Assembly (NCBI RefSeq): GCF_000747525.1
Contig: NZ_CP009278.1
Coordinates: 1,612,001-1,676,000 of the forward strand
Length of the DNA: 64,000 bases
From: Sphingobacterium sp. ML3W
Lineage (GTDB): Bacteria > Bacteroidota > Bacteroidia > Sphingobacteriales > Sphingobacteriaceae
Direction of reading: 5' to 3'
The stretch's first letter is position 1. Each line of letters starts with the position of its first letter. This document shows, one piece after another, positions 11,365 through 20,547 of the stretch. Below the pieces are notes generated by a model, which was given only the letters and a program-made list of their open reading frames with translations, was not told where the DNA came from and made no database searches. The position numbers and the translations under genes were made by a program.

Positions 11365-12042
11365 ATGAAGAGAATTTTAGCGACTACTTTTTGTTTGTTT
11401 TTGTGTTTTTCTGTTTTTGCTCAAACTGGAGTAGATACCTTACATTTCCGTAAGGTATATTATTTTGGTGGTACTGGAATGGGATTCCCTATGGGGAAAA
11501 CCAAGGATGTTTTATCTCCTAAGTTTTCAGGAAGCTTAGGATTGGATATCTCGTTGAAAAACCCTAAATACTATCTTTATCCTGCATTATATACGTTGTC
11601 ATTTGACTATAAGCAAAAAATTCAAGACAATCAATATGCCTTTAAAGTTGAAGATGCGAATGCGAATTTTTACACTTTATCATTAGCCGGTGGTGTTCGT
11701 AAACAATTGAGATTGTTGAATGCCTATGCCTATGCAGGCCCAGGGTTTGGCTTTCTAGTAGAGCCTAGAGTGCATGTAGATGCTGTCAATAACATTGCAC
11801 AAATAGATAATAAGAAGAAATTTTCTTTTTCAGGTAAACTTGGGGTAGGTGCCGATTATCGGTTTAATGGTTTCTTCCTAGGTATGGAAATCGGATACTT
11901 GCATTCCTTCAATAAAATACAGGAAACGCCAATCAATATCATGACCATTATGGTTGGCCTCAAGTCCGATATAACACGATTGGGTGATAAGGTAATCAAA
12001 GTGATAGGGGTAGATGGCTCGATCAGTGGAAAAGAGAAATAA
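11365..12042 (+). CDS. Outer-membrane beta-barrel protein
   Basis: Secreted protein of 225 residues with a signal peptide (MKRILATTFCLFLCFSVFAQ) and alternating beta-strand sequence rich in Gly and aromatic residues (for example YYFGGTGMGFPMG and YAYAGPGFGF), typical of small 8-strand PorT/OmpA-like barrels. I chose the ATG at 11365. A TTG three codons upstream is also in frame, but it sits in the terminator U-tract and precedes a good signal peptide. Function not known. Confidence 0.75.
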   Translation: MKRILATTFCLFLCFSVFAQTGVDTLHFRKVYYFGGTGMGFPMGKTKDVLSPKFSGSLGLDISLKNPKYYLYPALYTLSFDYKQKIQDNQYAFKVEDANANFYTLSLAGGVRKQLRLLNAYAYAGPGFGFLVEPRVHVDAVNNIAQIDNKKKFSFSGKLGVGADYRFNGFFLGMEIGYLHSFNKIQETPINIMTIMVGLKSDITRLGDKVIKVIGVDGSISGKEK

Positions 12043-12069
12043 TAATTAACTCTTTCCCACTTCTTACCC

Positions 12070-12906
12070 TCAATTATAGATTTTCACAATATCCTCGATT
12101 TTTCCGATCTTTTGATTCGAGATTTGGTTGATGATAATTTTAAAAACTTCAAGACGAGCTTTCTTTTTGTTATCGGTTTCAATTTCAACCCAAGGTGTTT
12201 TTTTTGTACTTGTATTTTTGAACAATTCTTTAATATAGATGCTGTAGGTGTCCCACTTTTCCTGAGCTTGTTTGTCAAGAGGGCCAATTTTCCATTGTTT
12301 TAAGACATCGGTTTTTCTTTCTTCCAGTCTTTTTGCTTGTTCTTCTTTAGAAATGGTCAAGAATAACTTGATTAAGATGACGCCATCTTGTATTAATAGT
12401 TCTTCCACCTCTTTGACTTGTTTTAAGAACAGTTTGTACTGTTCTTCTGTGCAGAAGCCAAATACGGGTTCAACAACAGCACGATTGTACCAGCTTCTAT
12501 CAAAAAAAACAAGCTCTCCAGCATTGGGTAATTGTTTAAAATAGCGTTGAAAGTACCATTGGTTAGATTCTTCTTCTGTAGGCTTAGGTAAGCTAACGAC
12601 ACGCAATTTTTTTGGATTCAGGTATTCGACAAGTCTTTCTATAGCGCCTCCCTTACCGGCAGCATCTCTTCCTTCAAAAATAATCAATACTCGCTTGTTT
12701 TCTGCGATGACGGTATTTTGGACTGCTGTTAGTTGAATTTGCAGTTCATGTAGCTCTTTTTCGTATTCGTATGTTTCTAAAAATTTCTTTTCCTTGATTA
12801 CTTTTTTATCGACCAAGTATTGGAAAACCTCTTTATTGTTTAAGATGTTTACAAAATCTTCTAAATTAAAATCCGCCATATGGAATATATTTAATTGGGT
12901 TACCAT
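12070..12906 (-). CDS. ppk2: Polyphosphate kinase 2 family protein
   Basis: PPK2 transfers phosphate between polyphosphate and nucleotides. Length is 278 residues. The P-loop GRDAAGKGG is at residues 79-87; the lid region and FDRSWYNRAVVEPVFGF block are hallmarks of class I PPK2. Two starts are possible, 12906 and 12879 (MADFNLED); the second has the sequence more typical of the family N-terminus. It stands alone: its neighbour at 13299 is divergent. Confidence 0.93.
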   Translation of the reverse strand: MVTQLNIFHMADFNLEDFVNILNNKEVFQYLVDKKVIKEKKFLETYEYEKELHELQIQLTAVQNTVIAENKRVLIIFEGRDAAGKGGAIERLVEYLNPKKLRVVSLPKPTEEESNQWYFQRYFKQLPNAGELVFFDRSWYNRAVVEPVFGFCTEEQYKLFLKQVKEVEELLIQDGVILIKLFLTISKEEQAKRLEERKTDVLKQWKIGPLDKQAQEKWDTYSIYIKELFKNTSTKKTPWVEIETDNKKKARLEVFKIIINQISNQKIGKIEDIVKIYN

Positions 12907-13169
12907 GTTATAACATTCAATATACGGTAGAAGTTTATTTTTTAGACCGATTACTGCGATAAATATTTTGAACCAACAATAATGTCTTCACTAAGGCGTT
13001 ATACATGTAGTAAATCAGTTGTTCCTTAAATTAAAGAACAGCGGTTTGTTTTATCAAGTATTGATTTGATAAAATTTAAAAAAAAATGAACGGTGCACAA
13101 TAATATAATCAGTCGGTCGTTTTAATTACAAATACTTTTCATAAAATAGGTTAATATATGGCTAACGAT

Positions 13170-13203
13170 AAGCTTGAGGTTCCCCACTTCAAGCTTTTCT
13201 ATT
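13170..13203 (+). terminator. Terminator without an upstream gene
   Basis: AAGCTTGA (13170-13177) pairs with TCAAGCTT (13189-13196) and is followed by a T-rich run. The gene to its left is on the other strand, so nothing annotated is terminated by it; a short RNA is possible. Confidence 0.55.
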
Positions 13204-13249
13204 TTTAGAAGGTCATATATGTAAATAAGAAGTCAATTTTTTTTAAAAA

Positions 13250-13282
13250 TTGTTCAATTTTCATTCTGAGAAACTACTTTTG
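13250..13282 (+). promoter_or_regulatory. Promoter of DUF3050 gene
   Basis: TTG (13250-13252), a 22-nt spacer, then TACTTTTG (13275-13282), a full TAnnTTTG match 16 nt before the start codon. Confidence 0.6.
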
Positions 13283-13298
13283 CTTCAAATCATAAGAT

Positions 13299-14063
13299 AT
13301 GGAATACATCAAGAATGTTAATGACTACATTGCTACGGAAAGAGATCAATTGCTTGCCCATCCACTTTATTCTAAAATAAAAACGTTAGGGGATCTTCAG
13401 GTTTTTATGCAGGGACATGTTTATGCAGTATGGGATTTTATGTCACTATTGAAAGCATTACAGCAAAAGTTAACATGTACTACTACACCTTGGTACCCTT
13501 CTGCGTATCCAGATACGAGATATTTGATTAATGAAATTGTTGTTGCTGAAGAATCAGATGAGTATATTGACGGTAGACGCTTAAGTCATTTCGAGATGTA
13601 TCTTGATGCGTTGGAAGCTATCGGAGGGAGTACACATGAAGTTAATGAGTTCTTAAATCAAGTTTATAAGGGTTCTCCTATTTTCGAAGTGATAGCTGAA
13701 AGCACACTACATTCAAACATAAAAGAGTTTTTGACATTTACCTTTGATATTATTGAAAATGGATCAGCGCATGAAATAGCTGCCGCATTTACATTTGGGA
13801 GAGAAGATCTAATCCCAGATATGTTTTCTTCTATTCTCAAGGAGATTCAACTGAATTTTCCTAATGCAAATCTAGAAAAACTGCTTTATTACTTTGAAAG
13901 GCATATTGAATTGGATGCAGACGAACATGGACCACTGGCGATGAAAATGATTATGGAATTGTGTGGTGATGATCTTGGGAAATGGAAAGAAGTGGAGGAA
14001 GTGTCGAAATTGGCTCTAGAAAAGAGAATTAAATTATGGGATGCAATTGATGCAACGTTATAA
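13299..14063 (+). CDS. DUF3050 domain-containing protein
   Basis: Protein of 254 residues covering the whole DUF3050 family, which has a predicted heme-oxygenase-like, all-helical fold. Conserved patches are MQGHVYAVWDFMSLLKAL, the WYPS region with NEIVVAEESDEY, SHFEMYLDA, and a late FERHIELDADEHGPLA. The His, Glu and Asp residues in the last three patches could bind a di-metal centre, as in related oxidase folds; that is inference. No signal peptide. Function unknown. Confidence 0.85.
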   Translation: MEYIKNVNDYIATERDQLLAHPLYSKIKTLGDLQVFMQGHVYAVWDFMSLLKALQQKLTCTTTPWYPSAYPDTRYLINEIVVAEESDEYIDGRRLSHFEMYLDALEAIGGSTHEVNEFLNQVYKGSPIFEVIAESTLHSNIKEFLTFTFDIIENGSAHEIAAAFTFGREDLIPDMFSSILKEIQLNFPNANLEKLLYYFERHIELDADEHGPLAMKMIMELCGDDLGKWKEVEEVSKLALEKRIKLWDAIDATL

Positions 14064-14098
14064 TCGATTCAATTTAAAGAAGTTTTAATTGTGGGGTT

Positions 14099-14129
14099 AT
14101 TGTAATTTAATTTAAGCATGCTATCTTTG
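14099..14129 (+). promoter_or_regulatory. Promoter of EEP-family gene
   Basis: ATTG (14099-14102), exactly 19 nt, then TATCTTTG (14122-14129). Both boxes fit the Bacteroidota consensus; the ATG follows 29 nt later. Confidence 0.8.
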
Positions 14130-14158
14130 TTATAGAACAAGCCTAGTTGTAAATAAAT

Positions 14159-15067
14159 ATGTTTTTTCAATATCTTCAGGAATTATGGAAATCTTTAATG
14201 CGAAGAAAAGATCATGTTTTCCTACACGAAAAACAATATGAATTGCCCGATTTACTATCGGGCAATTTTTCTGTTATAACGTACAATGTCGCAGGGTTAC
14301 CACAAGTTATTTCATCAGCAAAGACGAATCGGTCAAAAAGTATAGCACATATTGGTGTATTACTAAATAGTTTCGATATTGCCCACATCCAAGAAGATTT
14401 CAATTACAACCACTATTTATACCAATACGGTAACCTACACCCATTTCGTACAATCAGTATGGGGTTAGCCATATTTGGCGATGGGTTGGACTGTTTATCA
14501 AAATATCCACTCTCTAATTTTAAACGGATAGAATGGCTTAATAGAACGGGCTCAGATCGGTTGACACCAAAAGGGTTCAGTTGCTGCACCCTTCACTTGG
14601 GGCAAGGGGTAGAACTCGATTTTTATAATATACATGCCAATTCTCAAGATAATAAAAGAGCCGCACAGGCTAGGAGAGCCAATTATCATCAATTAGCAGC
14701 ATATATCAATAAGTTTTCGGTTGGTAAAGCTATTATTGTCGCTGGAGATTTTAATGCTCATTTTTCATATGCTGAAGATAATTTGGTTGATTTTATGAAT
14801 AAGACGCAATTAAGTGATAGTTGGGTTTCGCTCCAACATAATCATGTGGCACCAACCATTGATCCATTGTTTCTATGTCTAGATATAATGGATATTGATA
14901 ATAAGTCGGAATCAATCGATAAGGTCATGTTTAGGAGCAATGATAGGCTTGTTCTAACACCAAAGCGATATCAAGTGGAGAAAGCAGATTTTGTTAATGA
15001 GCAGGGGCATGCGCTATCCGATCATTGGCCGATTTCAGTCATATTCGATTGGAAGTTGAATCAGTAA
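14159..15067 (+). CDS. Endonuclease/exonuclease/phosphatase family protein
   Basis: Metal-dependent phosphodiesterase of the DNase I/sphingomyelinase fold, 302 residues. The expected catalytic blocks are present in order: ITYNVAGLP near 40, IQEDFN (Glu), NIHANS, GDFNAH near 197, and SDHWPI (the catalytic His) near the end. The YNVAGLP form recalls sphingomyelinase-like members rather than ExoIII. No clear signal peptide is visible from this start. The substrate could be DNA, a phospholipid or a sugar phosphate. Confidence 0.85.
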   Translation: MFFQYLQELWKSLMRRKDHVFLHEKQYELPDLLSGNFSVITYNVAGLPQVISSAKTNRSKSIAHIGVLLNSFDIAHIQEDFNYNHYLYQYGNLHPFRTISMGLAIFGDGLDCLSKYPLSNFKRIEWLNRTGSDRLTPKGFSCCTLHLGQGVELDFYNIHANSQDNKRAAQARRANYHQLAAYINKFSVGKAIIVAGDFNAHFSYAEDNLVDFMNKTQLSDSWVSLQHNHVAPTIDPLFLCLDIMDIDNKSESIDKVMFRSNDRLVLTPKRYQVEKADFVNEQGHALSDHWPISVIFDWKLNQ

Positions 15068-15234
15068 GGAAGGTTTGATATTTCTCCTCTTATAAACCCT
15101 TGCTAGTAGAGGAGATCCGATAATTATTTAATAATCACGAGTCCCAAATAAAAGACTCAAATGAATATTTGTTTTATATATCACAGACTTAAACTGTGTA
15201 TAAAACATACTTATCTAAGTTTAAAAGGAAAAAA

Positions 15235-15669
15235 ATGGCTAACGCAACAGGATATTTAAAAAAGCTACGCTTAGAAGCTAAAAAAAATTTAATTGAGGGA
15301 GAAGCATTCTTAAAGGAGAATGGCATGCGCGATTGCGTAGTAAGCTTACCTTCGGGGTTACAATATGAAATCATTGTGGATGGAGAGGGAAAGACCCCAA
15401 AATTAACAAATAGTGTTAAGTGTTTTTATAAGGGGACCTTAATCAATGGTACAGTTTTCGATTCAACAGAGAAGCGTAAAAAGGCAGCTTCATTTCCTGT
15501 TAACGAAGTCATACCAGGATGGACGGAGGCTCTGCAATTAATGAAAGAGGGAAGTAAGTGGCGTTTGTTTATTCCATCGGCACTTGGATATGGAGAATTG
15601 AGTGTTTCAAAAGAGATTGGTGGGAATGCTACTTTGATATTTGAAGTGGAGCTTGTATCCATTCACTAG
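15235..15669 (+). CDS. FKBP-type peptidyl-prolyl cis-trans isomerase
   Basis: FKBP domain protein, 144 residues from the chosen ATG at 15235, which follows a purine run (AAAAGGAAAAAA). An in-frame GTG 13 codons earlier gives a weak, basic extension. The N-terminal 40 residues are helical; the FKBP fold runs from about 46 with LINGTVFDST, VIPGWTEALQLM, and IPSALGYGE. No signal peptide, so the protein is cytoplasmic. It resembles FklB-type enzymes but is shorter. Confidence 0.9.
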   Translation: MANATGYLKKLRLEAKKNLIEGEAFLKENGMRDCVVSLPSGLQYEIIVDGEGKTPKLTNSVKCFYKGTLINGTVFDSTEKRKKAASFPVNEVIPGWTEALQLMKEGSKWRLFIPSALGYGELSVSKEIGGNATLIFEVELVSIH

Positions 15670-15818
15670 TACGTATATTTTAAAATCAAATAGTCGGTTG
15701 TATGTTCCGTTAGAATTTTAGGACACTTGTATTCTCCAATCAAAACTTTTCGATACTGGGAGATATGGATTTTTGAGGTGAATTTACATTTGATGTTCGC
15801 ATTATTAAGAATAAAAAG

Positions 15819-15826
15819 TAGGTTTG
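15819..15826 (+). promoter_or_regulatory. -7 box abutting folB start
   Basis: TAGGTTTG matches TAnnTTTG and lies only 4 nt before the folB ATG at 15831. Transcription would start at or next to the start codon, predicting a leaderless mRNA. No -33 TTG was found at the ideal spacing. Confidence 0.5.
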
Positions 15827-15830
15827 TAAT

Positions 15831-16214
15831 ATGAAAATATTACAAACCGTTTCTTTAGAAGATGTTCGAGTTTTTGCTCCGATTGGATTTTACGAAGAAG
15901 AGCAACTTTTGGGAAATGAATTTTTAGTACAAGCTTCAGTGAGCTTTGATGCAGGTGATGATGATTACGAAAATTTGGATAAGACTGTCAATTATGAAAT
16001 CTTATATCAAATTATTCAAAAAGTTATGACGCCTAAACGTAAGTTGTTAGAGTCAGCTGCTCATGAGATTTTAAAAGCGATCCATCTGTATTTTTCGTTT
16101 GCGCAATCTATCGATGTTTCCATAAAAAAATTAAATCCTCCTTTTGGAGGTGATTTTGCTCATTCAAAGGTTTCCGTTCGGTACTCACAACCCAATTCAG
16201 GCTTGGTCATTTAA
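15831..16214 (+). CDS. folB: Dihydroneopterin aldolase
   Basis: FolB converts dihydroneopterin to 6-hydroxymethyl-dihydropterin in folate synthesis. Length is 127 residues, normal. The start VSLEDVRVFAPIGFYEEE carries the family glycine-x-tyrosine/phenylalanine block; VNYEILYQII and the late VSIKKLNPP with FGGDF are typical. It is monocistronic, followed by its own terminator. Confidence 0.95.
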   Translation: MKILQTVSLEDVRVFAPIGFYEEEQLLGNEFLVQASVSFDAGDDDYENLDKTVNYEILYQIIQKVMTPKRKLLESAAHEILKAIHLYFSFAQSIDVSIKKLNPPFGGDFAHSKVSVRYSQPNSGLVI

Positions 16215-16251
16215 CCTCCAATCAGAGGAATTCTACCAGACTATCATTTCG

Positions 16252-16290
16252 AAGTCTTGCTTTTAGTTCTGACTATGCAAGGCTTTTTTT
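16252..16290 (+). terminator. Terminator of folB
   Basis: AAGTCTTGC (16252-16260) pairs with GCAAGGCTT (16277-16285, one G-U) and is followed by seven T residues. Confidence 0.75.
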
Positions 16291-17743
16291 ATGATTTTTT
16301 CCTCTGTTGTTATTGCTGTTCCCAAGATGCAAATGACAACAGAAATATGACATCATCTCTTACTGTATTTGTTTAACAATTTTACAAATACATTTATGAT
16401 ATCAAATTTGTTTGGATTGTTCATTTCTATTATAACGAGTAGGGGACACCATAAAATTGGATTTCCAGTTGTGGGGACCTTATTATAAAATCTCTTCTAA
16501 ATATGTATTATAAGTTTATATGGTTACTGTAAATATTTGCTTTATAATTGTTTATGTCTTATTTTCTGTTTTATCCAAACTTTTATCTAGCCCTATTACT
16601 AGAATGTATGCTTCATCTGTTGATTTTCCCTTGTTAGATGGTAGGGTTGTTGAGATTTTGATGAGGTGGCCTGTTGTTCCGATTAACTAGATTATTCTTA
16701 AACGGTTTTAGTTTTCTGTATAGGTGAAGGAATTCGTGGTTCAACCTTTTGTTTTAAGAAGAGAATTAGTTGATTTAACGATCTTTTTGCACGAAGTCTA
16801 GTGATGTACTTGCTTTTTCAAAATCATAGCTTACAGAGGGCTGATGCGTATTCTAGATGATTTACCTTTCTAGAGCCTGATTTGGTTTACTTGATTTGAC
16901 TCATATGTTTTTTATGGAATTGGATTCTAATTCCAACGAAATAGCTGTATATAATACTTGTAATATATAAACTAAATATTCATTTAATTAACATTTAATT
17001 ATTGATTAATAGAATTTTATATAATATTTATTTATCCTTAATCTATTGTGATAAGAGTTTTATCGTATGGCACAACTTGTTATTATCTGTTTTATTTGAA
17101 ATAGTTAGCTAGCTCTAGAAGATGTAACGATAAGAGACAGAGTAATTTCTAGCGCTTTGCTATCCTCTTTTTTAATAGTTGTTTGGCTCTGTGCATAGGT
17201 TATAAATCGATTTGCATTCCTGATCTTAGGTGTAAAACATCCCTATTGGGGATAATTTGTTAAAATTCTATACTATTATTTTTAGTTTCCAAATTTTTGG
17301 TGATTGTTACTTATAATGAGGAGGTTAAGGAATGCTGTCGTGAATGTGAGATTCAATTTTTTCATTATGAATTTTGTAAATATTATGTTCAATAAGTTGT
17401 ATGTCAGTATTTAGTATGTGGTTGTATTACCTGTTTGTTTATATTAATTTGGAATAAAAAACACCTTGCCATCGGAGTGAATGTCGTATTGCAAATTGAA
17501 AACTATAGAGGATTTCATCCATTTTTAACACCGAACGTTTTCGATTTCAAGTGTTTATTCAACAGGTGAAATGGTTTAGTTTTGATTAACCCCTTAGTTT
17601 ACCCGATACTAAATCATGTGCACTGGTATGAAGAGACTCCAAATTTTCGGTCTATGTAAGGTTCATTATCACAATATATAAAAGGAAAATGCCATGGAGA
17701 TTTTATTGAAATAGACGCATAATCTAGAAGGTCTCTTGTAGGT
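16291..17743. other. 1.45-kb region with no recognisable gene
   Basis: All six frames are broken by stops. The longest open stretch I traced runs 16436-16687 on the plus strand without an early ATG (the first ATG, 16604, would give 28 residues). A basic 39-codon minus-strand stretch at 16701-16817 reads like coding sequence but has no start. A small hairpin GGAATT/AATTCC lies at 16916-16934. The block is AT-rich and ends at a good terminator. It could be decayed coding DNA or a long non-coding RNA; I cannot tell which. Confidence 0.6.
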
Positions 17744-17744
17744 T

Positions 17745-17775
17745 AGCGACAATAATATTGTTGTCGCTTTATTTT
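17745..17775 (+). terminator. Terminator at the end of the gene-free block
   Basis: AGCGACAA (17745-17752) pairs with TTGTCGCT (17761-17768) with an 8-nt loop, followed by TTATTTTT. No annotated gene precedes it on this strand within 1.5 kb except folB, which already has a terminator. Confidence 0.7.
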
Positions 17776-17813
17776 TAAATAAAATTGAATTACCTTCATT
17801 TTAAATTTATAAA

Positions 17814-18452
17814 ATGAAAAAACTCACGATTTCCTTGCTGTTTTTATTATTTGTTGTGGCCGCTAAAGGTCAAACACATCGCTTATTATTCCATACAACG
17901 TATGGAGATTTTAAGGTTGTTCTGTATGATTTTACGCCGAAACATCGCGATTTAATATTGAAGGCGATTGACAATCAAGTTTATAAAGATGCGCTATTCA
18001 ATCGTATTATTTCCAATTTTGTGGTGCAAGGAGGAGAACATGATATTGATATAGAACAACGCGAAGCACAGGATCTATCAAATAGAAAACTTCGTTTAGC
18101 GCCAGAATTTGATGATCGGGCATACCATAAGATAGGGGCTTTGGGAGCTGGGAGGGATAGCAATACTGAAAAAGCATCCTTCTTGAATCAAATCTATTTT
18201 GTAGTCGGCAAACCTGTCTCCGCGCATGATTTGAATCAATTGGAAGAAAAAAAAGGAATTAAATATTCGAACGAACAAAGAAGTGACTACTTGAAAAGCG
18301 GTGGGCAACCGCGGTTGGATCATGATTTTACGGTATTTGGCGAGATATATGATGGATTGGAAGTAATCTTAAAAATTAGTAAAGTAAAAACTGATGCCAA
18401 AGACTATCCCTTGCAAGAAGTACGATTCGAATTGTCTGAGATTAAGGATTAA
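17814..18452 (+). CDS. Secreted cyclophilin-type peptidyl-prolyl isomerase (divergent)
   Basis: Protein of 212 residues with a signal peptide ending near AAKGQ, so it acts in the periplasm. The cyclophilin core is recognisable: the strand TTYGDFKVVLYD, then FNRIISNFVVQGG with the catalytic Arg and the Gln, then a late DFTVFGEIYDGLEVILKI. The middle block that usually reads SQFFI is changed to LNQIYFVVG, and an insert of about 35 charged residues follows. It is probably a periplasmic folding helper; catalytic strength is uncertain. Confidence 0.82.
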   Translation: MKKLTISLLFLLFVVAAKGQTHRLLFHTTYGDFKVVLYDFTPKHRDLILKAIDNQVYKDALFNRIISNFVVQGGEHDIDIEQREAQDLSNRKLRLAPEFDDRAYHKIGALGAGRDSNTEKASFLNQIYFVVGKPVSAHDLNQLEEKKGIKYSNEQRSDYLKSGGQPRLDHDFTVFGEIYDGLEVILKISKVKTDAKDYPLQEVRFELSEIKD

Positions 18453-18631
18453 AGTGTACAGTTGAATTCTTTTTATGCGCTGTGATATCGATTATTGTAG
18501 CTTAATTAAGATTTAGTTACTGTTTAATGAGCAATTACGGTAGTTATCGTGGTGGTGAGAACTGGATTAATAGCGGTTCATATTGTGTAAATAATAAAGT
18601 GCATTACATCTTATTTTATTATTTACAGGAT

Positions 18632-19360
18632 TTATTGAGACAATAAGAAGTTTGCATAAAAATTAGGTATTGCACTTGTTTTTATTTCTTTAGTTACCAT
18701 CCTTACATTATAGGGAGTTCGAATGATTTCAGCTACAACACGGTCTTCGTACAACTGCAATAAAAGGTATGAAGCGTCTTTACATTTCTCCTTAGGTCGT
18801 CCAACTGAGCCTGCGTTAATAACCCATTTTTTATCAAGACACTTGATAAAAGAAGTATGCGTATGCCCCATCACCAATATGTCGGCCTGTGTCTCGCTTA
18901 GTATCTGTTCAAACGTACTGTCCGGTTCTGTTTCATACAGATACTCTTCATTGCTTGCTAAACTACCATGAACTAACTGAATACGCCAACGTTTATGTTT
19001 TACTTTGAAATCCAATTGCATCAGATAAGGGCATTGACTTAAAAACAATTTATTTTCCTCTTTAATGATTTCTTTAGTATGGCTAATAGCACGGATACGA
19101 CATTCTGTTTCTTCGTTATTGTGTTTTTGAAGTGGTATTATAGGGTGGTCAAAAGCGATGCGTTCATCGTGATTACCCATTAAGCAAGGGATTTTTTCTT
19201 GTATCACCCGTTCGATCACCTCATTGCTCCAAGGAGCAAAGTCTACCAAATCCCCTAAACAATATCTGTGCTCGATATTCCTTGCTGCGATATCAGCCAA
19301 TACTGTTGTTAGAGCAGGTAAGTTTCCGTGTATATCACTAAAAATGGCAATCTGTATCAT
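18632..19360 (-). CDS. YfcE/MJ0936-like metallophosphoesterase
   Basis: Calcineurin-like phosphoesterase, 242 residues. Metal ligands are visible: D9 and H11 in SDIHGN, D37 in CLGDLVD, N63-H64 in GNHDE, and GHTHTS near residue 167. The ending NAGSVGRPK is typical of the cytoplasmic YfcE-like group that hydrolyses phosphodiesters or nucleotides. No signal peptide. It is convergent with the cyclophilin gene. Confidence 0.88.
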   Translation of the reverse strand: MIQIAIFSDIHGNLPALTTVLADIAARNIEHRYCLGDLVDFAPWSNEVIERVIQEKIPCLMGNHDERIAFDHPIIPLQKHNNEETECRIRAISHTKEIIKEENKLFLSQCPYLMQLDFKVKHKRWRIQLVHGSLASNEEYLYETEPDSTFEQILSETQADILVMGHTHTSFIKCLDKKWVINAGSVGRPKEKCKDASYLLLQLYEDRVVAEIIRTPYNVRMVTKEIKTSAIPNFYANFLLSQ

Positions 19361-19612
19361 ATATAGTTTGTGGGTAAAATTAATAAATTCACCAAAGTAA
19401 TTTATGGTACTTTTTGCAGATTTAGTCGTCTTTTAATTCAATTTTAATCACATTATATATCCTTAACATATTAATTTCCCTTGTGATTTTCTATTATTGA
19501 GGAATAGGTGTAAGAGGAACTACATCTCACTTCTGTTGAACAACAATTTTGAAGATACTGGTAGAAAGCTATTTTCTTATCCTAGATCAATTAATATTGG
19601 CAGTTCTAGTGT

Positions 19613-19620
19613 TAACTTTG
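19613..19620 (+). promoter_or_regulatory. -7 box of pirin gene
   Basis: TAACTTTG is a full TAnnTTTG match 22 nt before the pirin ATG. The nearest upstream TTG is closer than the usual 19-21 nt, so only the -7 box is convincing. Confidence 0.5.
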
Positions 19621-19642
19621 TGGTATACTAAAGGAAAAGAAT

Positions 19643-20503
19643 ATGAAAAATGTAGAAATTATTGCAAAACCGCAAGCAGCTCACTTTGTTGGAGATGGAT
19701 TTCGAGTACATAATTTGATACCAAGTATTGCTTCTGCTACTAGGATGAGTCCCTTTATTCTTTTGGATTATAACTCGACTTACAATTTTCCGCCGAGTGA
19801 AATTCCGAAAGGAGTAGGAGTACACCCACACCGTGGATTTGAAACCGTTACAATTGCCTATAAAGGAAGAGTTGAGCATGGAGATAGCTCTGGTGGAGGT
19901 GGTGTCATTGGGGAAGGTGATGTGCAATGGATGACCGCAGCATCAGGTATCCTGCATAAAGAGTTTCATGAAACGGCATGGAGTAAAATAGGGGGAGATT
20001 TCCAGATGGTTCAATTGTGGGTAAATTTGCCTGCAAAAGAAAAGATGAGTATTCCAAAATATCAGGCGATAGCCAATCATGAGCAAACAAAAGTTAAACT
20101 TGATAAAGGTGTTGTGGAAGTAATAGCCGGTGAATACAAGGGGAATAAAGGACCTGCATCTACTTTTACACCCATGCATGTTATGAACGCTAAACTAGAT
20201 GCGGGTGGAAATGCAATGTTTTCATTTCCTAAACATTATAATACTGCAATGATTGTTATCGAAGGTAATGTGATGATCAATGGTAAAGAGAAGGCACCTT
20301 CAGATCATTTTGTGCTATTCAAAAATGATGGTGAAGATTTTGAAATTCAAGCGATAGATCAAGCAATAGTACTAGTTATGAGTGGAGAGCCTATATTGGA
20401 ACCTATTGTGAGCCATGGACCATTTGTGATGAATACTAGGGAGGAAATCAGTCAAGCATTTGAAGATTTTAATAATGGTAGATTCGGTTATTTAGCTGAT
20501 TAG
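19643..20503 (+). CDS. Pirin family protein
   Basis: Bicupin of 286 residues. The N-terminal cupin has all four metal ligands: H61 and H63 in HPHRGFETVT, H105 and E107 in LHKEFHE. Members with these ligands have been shown to act as quercetin 2,3-dioxygenases, though the physiological role in bacteria is often unclear. No signal peptide. Monocistronic, with its own promoter box and a strong terminator. Confidence 0.93.
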   Translation: MKNVEIIAKPQAAHFVGDGFRVHNLIPSIASATRMSPFILLDYNSTYNFPPSEIPKGVGVHPHRGFETVTIAYKGRVEHGDSSGGGGVIGEGDVQWMTAASGILHKEFHETAWSKIGGDFQMVQLWVNLPAKEKMSIPKYQAIANHEQTKVKLDKGVVEVIAGEYKGNKGPASTFTPMHVMNAKLDAGGNAMFSFPKHYNTAMIVIEGNVMINGKEKAPSDHFVLFKNDGEDFEIQAIDQAIVLVMSGEPILEPIVSHGPFVMNTREEISQAFEDFNNGRFGYLAD

Positions 20504-20506
20504 TAG

Positions 20507-20536
20507 AATAGGCGATTCTCTTGTGAATCGCCTATT
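20507..20536. terminator. Bidirectional terminator, pirin / aminoglycoside nucleotidyltransferase
   Basis: Perfect 12-bp stem (20507-20518 with 20525-20536), 6-nt loop, between two convergent genes. Confidence 0.85.
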
Positions 20537-20547
20537 TTATGAGGTTA

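Larger units (their letters stand above)
12907..13298. other. Intergenic region with palindromes and an orphan terminator
   Basis: No gene is seen in these 392 bases. They hold a near-perfect 19-bp palindrome (13021-13039, GTTC...GAAC, one mismatch), a 6-bp inverted repeat (13042-13061), a plus-strand terminator hairpin (13170-13196) and the DUF3050 promoter (13250-13282). Confidence 0.6.

Noticed and set aside
16436-16690. A hidden gene in the gene-free block
   Set aside because: Open for 84 codons but without an early ATG, promoter box or recognisable sequence; left as part of the unexplained block.
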